The translations under genes and the position numbers were made by a program. From positions 936,789 to 1,000,788 of the forward strand of contig NZ_CP037968.1 of the NCBI RefSeq assembly GCF_019633745.1: a DNA stretch of 64,000 nt, read 5' to 3'. Of this stretch, positions 58,576-64,000 are shown one piece after another. This DNA comes from Methanofollis formosanus. GTDB taxonomy: Archaea > Halobacteriota > Methanomicrobia > Methanomicrobiales > Methanofollaceae. Each line of letters starts with the position of its first letter. Positions within the stretch are counted from its first letter, which is position 1. The notes under the pieces were generated by a model. The model was given only the letters and a program-made list of their open reading frames with translations. It did no database searches and was not told where the DNA came from.

Positions 58576-60498
58576 ATGAAAATAGTGCCTGATACCAGTG
58601 TCGTCATAGACGGACGCATAACCTCCATGATAAAGGCCGGCGAATATACAGGTGCGACAATAATCATCCCCGAAGCAGTCGTCGCAGAACTCGAGGCCCA
58701 GGCAAACCAGGGGCGCGAGATCGGGTTTTCCGGGCTTACCGAACTGCAAGAACTCTCCAGAATGGCGACCGAAGGGACGATCGAACTGCGGTACGTGGGC
58801 GAACGCCCCAACCTCAACCAGGTCAAACTCGCCAGCGGCGGCGAGATCGACGCCCTGATCCGGAATGTCGCCATCGAGTACGATGCGAAGTTCATCACCA
58901 GCGACGTGGTCCAGTCCGAGGTGGCGAAGGCCAAGGGGATCGATGTCCTCTATCTCAGACCGCAGACCGGGGAGGCGACCCCGCTGCTCATCGACCAGTA
59001 CTTCGACGAGGACACGGTCGCGGTGTACCTTAAGGAACGGGTGCCCCCGGTGGCAAAGAAGGGGACGCCCGAGGCGATGCACCTGGTGCAACTGCGCGAG
59101 AACCCGATGAACGAGTACGAGCTCCGCACCATGGCGCAGGAGATCCTGGAACGGGCCAAGCGCGACCCCGACGGCTTCATCGAGATCGAGCGCCGCGGGA
59201 TCACGGTCGTGCAGATCGGGTCGATCCGGATGGCCATCGCCCGCCGGCCCTTCGCCGACGGAATGGAGATCACGGCGGTCAGGCCGATCCGGGACGTGAC
59301 CCTGGACCAGTACGCGATGGCCGACCTGATCAAGGAGCGGGTCAGGGACACCCGCCGCGGGGTGCTGATCGCCGGGCCGCCCGGCGCCGGGAAGAGCACC
59401 CTTGCCCAGAGCATCGCGACTTATCTCTCGGACGAGGAGTTTATCGTCAAGACGATGGAGGCGCCCCGCGACCTCCAGGTGCCCGACAACATCACGCAGT
59501 ACACCGCCCTCGAAGGGAGCATGGAGAACACCGCCGAGGTGCTCCTCCTGGTCAGGCCCGACTACGTGGTCTTCGACGAACTGCGCAAGAACGAGGACTT
59601 CAGGGTCTTTGCCGACATGCGGCTTGCGGGCGTCGGGATGGTCGGCGTGATCCATGCCATGCAGGTTCAGGACGCCCTCCAGCGGTTCTTCGAGCGGATC
59701 GAATCGAGCGTCCTCCCCCAGATCGTGAACACCATCATCTTCGTGGACAACGGGAAGATCACCCGGGTCTTCGATGTCGATTTCGCGATCAAGGTGCCCG
59801 AGGGCATGAACCCCAACCTCCATATCCGCCCGGTGACGACAGTCCGCGACTCCCTCTCCGGCGAGATCGCCTTCGAGGTCTTCAAGTACGAGGGCGAGAC
59901 AGTCGTGGTACCGTTCCGCGGCGCACCCCGCCCCCGTCCTGCAGAGCCGCAGCGGCCCAGGCCGACGGCAGCGGTCGTCGAGAAGGCGGCGCCGAAGCCC
60001 GAAGCAGTCGAGGAGATGGAGGAACCGACGAAGGAAGCGACCGAAGAGCAGATCAGACACGAGCTCGGACGCTACACCGTCGGGCAGGTGGACGTCTTCA
60101 TGAAGAGTGACACCAAGGCGGTCGCCTATATCGAGGACAAGGACGTTCCGGCGGCGATCGGGCGCGGCGGGAAGAATATCGCGGCGATCGTCAACAAACT
60201 CGGGGTCGGGATCGATATCAGGCCCAGGTCAGAACTCCCCAAGACGGCAGTCGAGACTGAGGCCGAGGAACTCGAGGCGAGCGAGGGGCTCAGGCTTCGT
60301 ATCGAGAAGCGGCACCTGACCCTCGTCGCCCCCGAGCACAGAGAGGCGATCGTGGACGTCTTCGCCGGGAAAGAGTATCTCTTCACGGCGACGGTGAACG
60401 AGAAGGGCGAGATCGATCTTGCAAAGAGCAGCAGCATCGCGCAGGAGTTGATTCGCAGATACAACGACCATGAGATCATCAGGCTGAGAGCAGTATAA
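58576..60498 (+). CDS. PIN-domain ATPase with C-terminal KH domain (PINA type)
   Basis: 640 residues. PIN domain 1-130 (VPDTSVVIDGRITSMIKAGE with acidic residues of the nuclease site, then GGEIDALIRNVAIEYDAKFI). The VirB11-like ATPase has Walker A GPPGAGKSTLA at about 267-277 and VVFDELRKNEDFRVFADM. A charged linker follows, then a KH domain near 527 (IGRGGKNIAAIVNKLGVGI). Archaeal PINA interacts with Holliday-junction proteins in other species. Despite its GspE-like motor it is a separate family from the pilus ATPase at 48518. Confidence 0.9.
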   Translation: MKIVPDTSVVIDGRITSMIKAGEYTGATIIIPEAVVAELEAQANQGREIGFSGLTELQELSRMATEGTIELRYVGERPNLNQVKLASGGEIDALIRNVAIEYDAKFITSDVVQSEVAKAKGIDVLYLRPQTGEATPLLIDQYFDEDTVAVYLKERVPPVAKKGTPEAMHLVQLRENPMNEYELRTMAQEILERAKRDPDGFIEIERRGITVVQIGSIRMAIARRPFADGMEITAVRPIRDVTLDQYAMADLIKERVRDTRRGVLIAGPPGAGKSTLAQSIATYLSDEEFIVKTMEAPRDLQVPDNITQYTALEGSMENTAEVLLLVRPDYVVFDELRKNEDFRVFADMRLAGVGMVGVIHAMQVQDALQRFFERIESSVLPQIVNTIIFVDNGKITRVFDVDFAIKVPEGMNPNLHIRPVTTVRDSLSGEIAFEVFKYEGETVVVPFRGAPRPRPAEPQRPRPTAAVVEKAAPKPEAVEEMEEPTKEATEEQIRHELGRYTVGQVDVFMKSDTKAVAYIEDKDVPAAIGRGGKNIAAIVNKLGVGIDIRPRSELPKTAVETEAEELEASEGLRLRIEKRHLTLVAPEHREAIVDVFAGKEYLFTATVNEKGEIDLAKSSSIAQELIRRYNDHEIIRLRAV

Positions 60499-60521
60499 GT
60501 GAAGTTCAGGAGTGACAATTC

Positions 60522-63314
60522 GTGGCTGAGTGGGATATACAGAAACTGGAAGAGAAGTACCGCGACGTCTGGCCGTCGACCTTCGAGGCCGACCCTGACG
60601 AGAAGGACAAGTTCTACCTGAACGTCGCCTTCCCCTACCCGAGCGGGGCGATGCATGTCGGGCACGGCCGGACCTATATCGTGCCCGACGTGGTCGCACG
60701 GTTCTGGAGGATGCAGGACAAGAACGTCCTTTTCCCGATGGCGTTCCATGTGACCGGGACGCCGGTGATCGGGATCTCCAAGAGGATCGCGAAGGGCGAT
60801 CCCGACACGGTGCGGTTGTACCGCGATCTCTACCAGGTGCCCGAGGACGTGCTGGCACGTTTCGACGACCCCATGACGATCGTCCAGTACTTTGCCGGGG
60901 ACTACGAGCGGATCATGCGCCGGTGCGGGCTCTCCATCGACTGGCGGCGGCGGTTCATCACGGTGGACCCGCAGTACTCGAAGTACATCGAGTGGCAGTA
61001 TGCTCACCTCAAGGAAGGCGAGCATGTGGTCAAGGGCGTCCACCCGGTGAAGTACTGCCCGTCCTGCGACAACCCGGTCGGCGACCACGACCTGCTGGAG
61101 GGCGAGAAGGCCGAGATCATGAAGTTCACCCTCATCCTCTTCGAGTGGCAGGGTGCGAAGATCCCGTGCGCCACGCTCAGGCCCGAGACGGTCTACGGTG
61201 TCACGAACCTCTGGGCCAACCCGGAGGTGACGTATCTGCGGGCAAAGGTCGACGGCGAGGAGTGGGTGCTCTCTCGCGAGGCGGCGTACAAACTGGAGAT
61301 GCAGGACCACACCATCGAGGTGACCGGCGAGGTGTCGGGCGCTGAGATCGTGGGGTCGACGGCCTCCCACCCGCTCTGCGGCGAGGTGCCGGTCCTGCCG
61401 GCGGCCTTCGTGGACCCCGATATGGGATCCGGACTGGTGATGTCGGTGCCAGCCCATGCGCCTTTCGACTACATCGCGCTCCGCGACCTCCAGGAGCAGG
61501 GCGAGTTCACCGGGATCGAGCCGGTGGCGATCATCACGTCCGAGGGCTACGGCGATCTCCCGGCAAAGGACGCCATCGAACGGGCCGGGATCACCCATCA
61601 GCTCGATCCCAGGATGGACGAGGTGACCCGCGAGGTCTACGGCGCAGAACTCCTCCACGGCACCCTCCTCGCCAACTGCGGTGATCAGGCCGGCAAGCCG
61701 GTGAAGCAGGCCCGCGACGATGTGGCCGCAATCATGCTCGAGGAGTACGGCTCGAAGGTGATGTTCGAGTTCGATACCCGCGATGTGGTCTGCCGGTGCG
61801 GTGGCCGGGTGTATGTGAAGATCCTCCATGACCAGTGGTTCCTCCAGTACTCGGACCCGGCGTGGAAGGCCCAGGTGCACCGGCAGATCGACGAGATGAA
61901 GATCGTGCCCCAGGAGGTCCGCGCCGAGTTCGACCGGACGGTGGACTGGCTCAAGGACTGGGCCTGCACCCGCCGGGTGGGGCTTGGGACGAAGCTCCCG
62001 TGGGACACGAACTGGATCATCGAGCCGCTCTCAGACTCGACGCTGTACATGGCGTTCTACACGATCGCCCACCACATCAAGAAGATCGAACCTGAGAAGC
62101 TCACGCCCGAGGTCTTCGACTATATCATCTACGGGACCGGGAACCCGACGACGGTGCCGAAGGAGACGCTGGATCTGATCAGGGCGGAGTTCCTGTACTG
62201 GTATCCGTACAACTACCGGTTCTCGGCGAAGGACCTCATCTCCAACCACCTCACCTTCCAACTCTTCCACCACCGTGCGGTGATGGAGGAGGACAAGCAG
62301 CCGCAGGGTATGGTCATCTTCGGGATGGGGTTGCTGAACGGGGCGAAGATGTCCTCGTCCAAGGGGAATGTGGTGCTCCTGGACGACGCCCTCAACGAGT
62401 TCGGGCCCGATACGGTGCGGATGTTCCTGGTGGGTTCGGCCGAGCCCTGGCAGGACTTCGACTGGCGTAACGAACTGGTGATCGGTGCGAAGAAGCAGAT
62501 CGAGCGGTTCTGGAATACGGTCTCCGAGGGGATCGCCGTCGAGGAGAACGACGGGCGCGAGATCGACGGGTGGCTCATCTCCAGGCTCCAGCACCGGATC
62601 GAGAATACCACCCTGGCGCTGCAGAACTTCCAGACGCGGCAGGCGCTGCAGGAGGCGTTCTTCGGGATCGAGGCCGACCTGAAGTGGTACCGCCGGCGTC
62701 TGCCGACGATCGCCCCGGGTTCGGCGGCGGTGCAGGAACTCTGCTCGGCCTGGGTGCGGTTGCTCGCCCCGGTGGTCCCGTACACCTCCGAGGAACTCTG
62801 GCACCAGATGGGACACGACGAACCGGTGGCCTTTGCCCCGTGGCCGGTGGCCGACGCCGCGAAGATCGACGAGAGGACTGAACTGGCCGAGGAGTTCCTG
62901 GCGAGGACGGTGGAGGACATCGAGTCGATCATGCGGATCATCCAGATGAAGCCGCGTGCGGTGAACCTGTACGTGGCCCCGGCATGGAAGCGGCAGGTCT
63001 TCTCGATCATCGCGGGCGCCGCGGACCCGAAGCAGGCGGTCAAACTGGTGATGGCCGACGAGGGCCTCCGCGGCAAGGGCAAGGCGGCGGCCGATGCGGC
63101 CAAGCAGGTGACGAAGTTCATCCACCGTCTGCCCCCCGAACTGGTCGAGAGTGTCGCCGCCCACGACCTCGACGAGACGGCAGTGCTCACTGCGGCGCAG
63201 GAGTTCCTGCAGCGGGAGTTCAATGTCCCGGTCAGGGTGCTGGAGGCAGAGGGGAGCGGCGAGATGAAGGCCGACGCCGCTCTGCCGTTCAAGCCGGCGA
63301 TTGTCATCGAATAA
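60522..63314 (+). CDS. leuS: Leucyl-tRNA synthetase
   Basis: 930 residues from GTG 60522, with AGGAGTGA shortly upstream. Class I signatures: PYPSGAMHVGHGRTY (HIGH box) near 40-54, editing domain (CP1), and KMSSSKGNV (KMSKS) at about 609-617. The archaeal-type C-terminal domain has PVVPYTSEELWHQMG and a tail ending PFKPAIVIE. It charges tRNA-Leu in the cytosol. Followed by a T-run terminator. Confidence 0.97.
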   Translation: MAEWDIQKLEEKYRDVWPSTFEADPDEKDKFYLNVAFPYPSGAMHVGHGRTYIVPDVVARFWRMQDKNVLFPMAFHVTGTPVIGISKRIAKGDPDTVRLYRDLYQVPEDVLARFDDPMTIVQYFAGDYERIMRRCGLSIDWRRRFITVDPQYSKYIEWQYAHLKEGEHVVKGVHPVKYCPSCDNPVGDHDLLEGEKAEIMKFTLILFEWQGAKIPCATLRPETVYGVTNLWANPEVTYLRAKVDGEEWVLSREAAYKLEMQDHTIEVTGEVSGAEIVGSTASHPLCGEVPVLPAAFVDPDMGSGLVMSVPAHAPFDYIALRDLQEQGEFTGIEPVAIITSEGYGDLPAKDAIERAGITHQLDPRMDEVTREVYGAELLHGTLLANCGDQAGKPVKQARDDVAAIMLEEYGSKVMFEFDTRDVVCRCGGRVYVKILHDQWFLQYSDPAWKAQVHRQIDEMKIVPQEVRAEFDRTVDWLKDWACTRRVGLGTKLPWDTNWIIEPLSDSTLYMAFYTIAHHIKKIEPEKLTPEVFDYIIYGTGNPTTVPKETLDLIRAEFLYWYPYNYRFSAKDLISNHLTFQLFHHRAVMEEDKQPQGMVIFGMGLLNGAKMSSSKGNVVLLDDALNEFGPDTVRMFLVGSAEPWQDFDWRNELVIGAKKQIERFWNTVSEGIAVEENDGREIDGWLISRLQHRIENTTLALQNFQTRQALQEAFFGIEADLKWYRRRLPTIAPGSAAVQELCSAWVRLLAPVVPYTSEELWHQMGHDEPVAFAPWPVADAAKIDERTELAEEFLARTVEDIESIMRIIQMKPRAVNLYVAPAWKRQVFSIIAGAADPKQAVKLVMADEGLRGKGKAAADAAKQVTKFIHRLPPELVESVAAHDLDETAVLTAAQEFLQREFNVPVRVLEAEGSGEMKADAALPFKPAIVIE

Positions 63315-63328
63315 TTTTCTTTTTTTTC
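63315..63328 (+). terminator. T-run terminator of leuS
   Basis: TTTTCTTTTTTTTCG immediately after the TAA stop. Confidence 0.6.
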
Positions 63329-63416
63329 GTTCTGGAAAGATTCTCAGTTCTGGTGTCAGCGCGAATCTTTCGCGGTTCCACATCGTCTCACCGGGGCAAC
63401 GGTGGAGAGGGAAAAA

Positions 63417-63472
63417 GGCTCTGTAGAATCAGGCATGAACCTGAGGCTCAAGCATACGGGATGAAAATGATC
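63417..63472 (+). repeat. Short palindrome element, copy 11
   Basis: GGCTCTGTAGAATCAGGCAT, GAACCTGAGGCTCAAGCATA, CGGGATGAAAATGA. The outermost arm position changed from C/G to T/A, still paired. Confidence 0.75.
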
Positions 63473-63491
63473 ATGGTCATCCTGGTTAGAC

Positions 63492-63592
63492 CCTCCCCAT
63501 TGCCGCCCCCGCCTATCCTCTCTCCGGCGGGGTCCGGGGGTGCACCCTCCGGCGTGAGAGGGCAGGGAAATCTCGACGATTGAGGGCGGCCG
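63492..63592 (+). repeat. GC-rich hairpin module
   Basis: GCCGCCCCCGCCTATCCTCT, GGCGGGGTCCGGGGGTGCAC, CCTCCGGCGTGAGAGGGCAG, GATTGAGGGCGGCCGAT. Confidence 0.65.
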
Positions 63593-63814
63593 ATCCGATC
63601 GACGTGCCTTCCTCCATCCTCACGCTGGGAGCGATTGCCGCCCGGACCCTGGGATGGCGATTGGGCAGGGAAGGCGGAATTGAGAAGCATGAAGAGGGGA
63701 TTGCCGTCCGCCGCCTATCAGGTTTCTCGCAGGGGACCGTGGGGTGGCACCTCGAAACGACGTATCCCCTTTATCACTCGCGCCAGGTGCTCTACCCCTC
63801 GACCTCCCCAAATA

Positions 63815-64000
63815 CGGCCATATCCTCCCCGGATCCCGGTACAGATCCCCGGATCCGGGACCGGATCGGGCTTCATTTCAGGTCCAGGCGGAATAGTCGT
63901 ATTTTCTCCAACGCGAGGGAGAAAACGCCCCTCACAAGGCCCACAGACTGCCGATATGACTTCCAGTAATACAAAACCTCATGGACCCACCGTACGCCCC
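63815..64000 (+). repeat. Diverged partial copy of the long degenerate element
   Basis: GATCCGGGACCGGATCGGGC, AGAAAACGCCCCTCA and GATATGACTTCCAGTAATAC echo the order of landmarks at 2770-3000. It runs off the window. Confidence 0.4.

Larger units (their letters stand above)
63329..64000. other. 0.7-kb non-coding tract with repeat modules, runs off the window
   Basis: No gene seen. Contains palindrome copy 11, a GC-rich module (about 63492-63592) and, from 63815, a diverged copy of the long element near 2.8 kb. Confidence 0.55.

Noticed and set aside
60126-61880. 584-codon minus-strand open frame opposite PINA and leuS
   Set aside because: Antisense to two firm genes, with no recognisable domain.
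1-64000. tRNA or rRNA genes and insertion sequences
   Set aside because: No cloverleaf with T-loop consensus, no rRNA signature and no transposase-like frame were recognised by eye. A covariance-model scan would be needed to exclude tRNA genes fully.

Overview
The window reads as high-GC chromosomal DNA from a methanogenic archaeon, most likely of the order Methanomicrobiales (Methanofollis/Methanoculleus-like). The domain is clear from archaeal-only genes: Rpo4, L21e/L31e/L39e/S19e/L18Ae, aIF6, aIF1, SRP54/FtsY, prefoldin, RNase P Rpp21, NMD3, Pus10/TrmY, the pantoate kinase/phosphopantothenate synthetase route to CoA, MptD, and a group 3 type [NiFe] hydrogenase. The genus is inference. No rRNA, tRNA, CRISPR array or intact insertion sequence was seen.

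Layout. 1-2.8 kb: 5' end of thiD, a HicAB-like pair and an AIR-synthase-related gene. 4.1-11.9 kb: a long minus-strand run with mptD, tatD-like, DUF424, nmd3, taw2, coaBC, pantoate kinase, phosphopantothenate synthetase, a second RFC small subunit and a methyltransferase. 12.2-20 kb: envelope and unknown genes (YIP1, lipoproteins, membrane proteins) and two paralogous membrane-anchored double winged-helix regulators. 20.2-30.4 kb: the conserved archaeal information-processing run from rnp4 to rsmA. 31.4-45.6 kb: a mixed region (purN, CNNM transporter, exonuclease VII, Hsp20, FKBP, CBS-ParB, aIF1, cobQ, nucleotidyltransferase). 46.6-57.3 kb: two consecutive minus-strand transcripts joining a secretion/pilus ATPase and two GspF proteins to MinD, roadblock proteins, a [NiFe] hydrogenase, a V4R protein and a ferredoxin, with a prepilin peptidase divergent at 57.4 kb. 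58.2-63.3 kb: hisI, a PINA-type PIN-ATPase and leuS.

About 6 kb of non-coding tracts (2.75-4.07, 18.5-19.2, 20.0-20.2, 30.4-31.4, 36.7-37.3, 39.7-41.3, 45.6-46.6 and 63.3-64.0 kb) is built from a few repeat modules. These are a short palindrome seen at least eleven times whose arms change in a compensating way, a GC-rich hairpin, a 154-158 base hairpin repeat in two tandem arrays, and a roughly 340-base composite element.

The strongest candidate for an undescribed system is 46.6-58.2 kb: an MvhAG-like hydrogenase with no FrhB/MvhD-type partner in the window, next to roadblock/LC7 switch-type proteins, MinD and a type IV pilus-like motor. The layout suggests a hydrogen- or redox-controlled surface appendage. 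This is inference from gene order.
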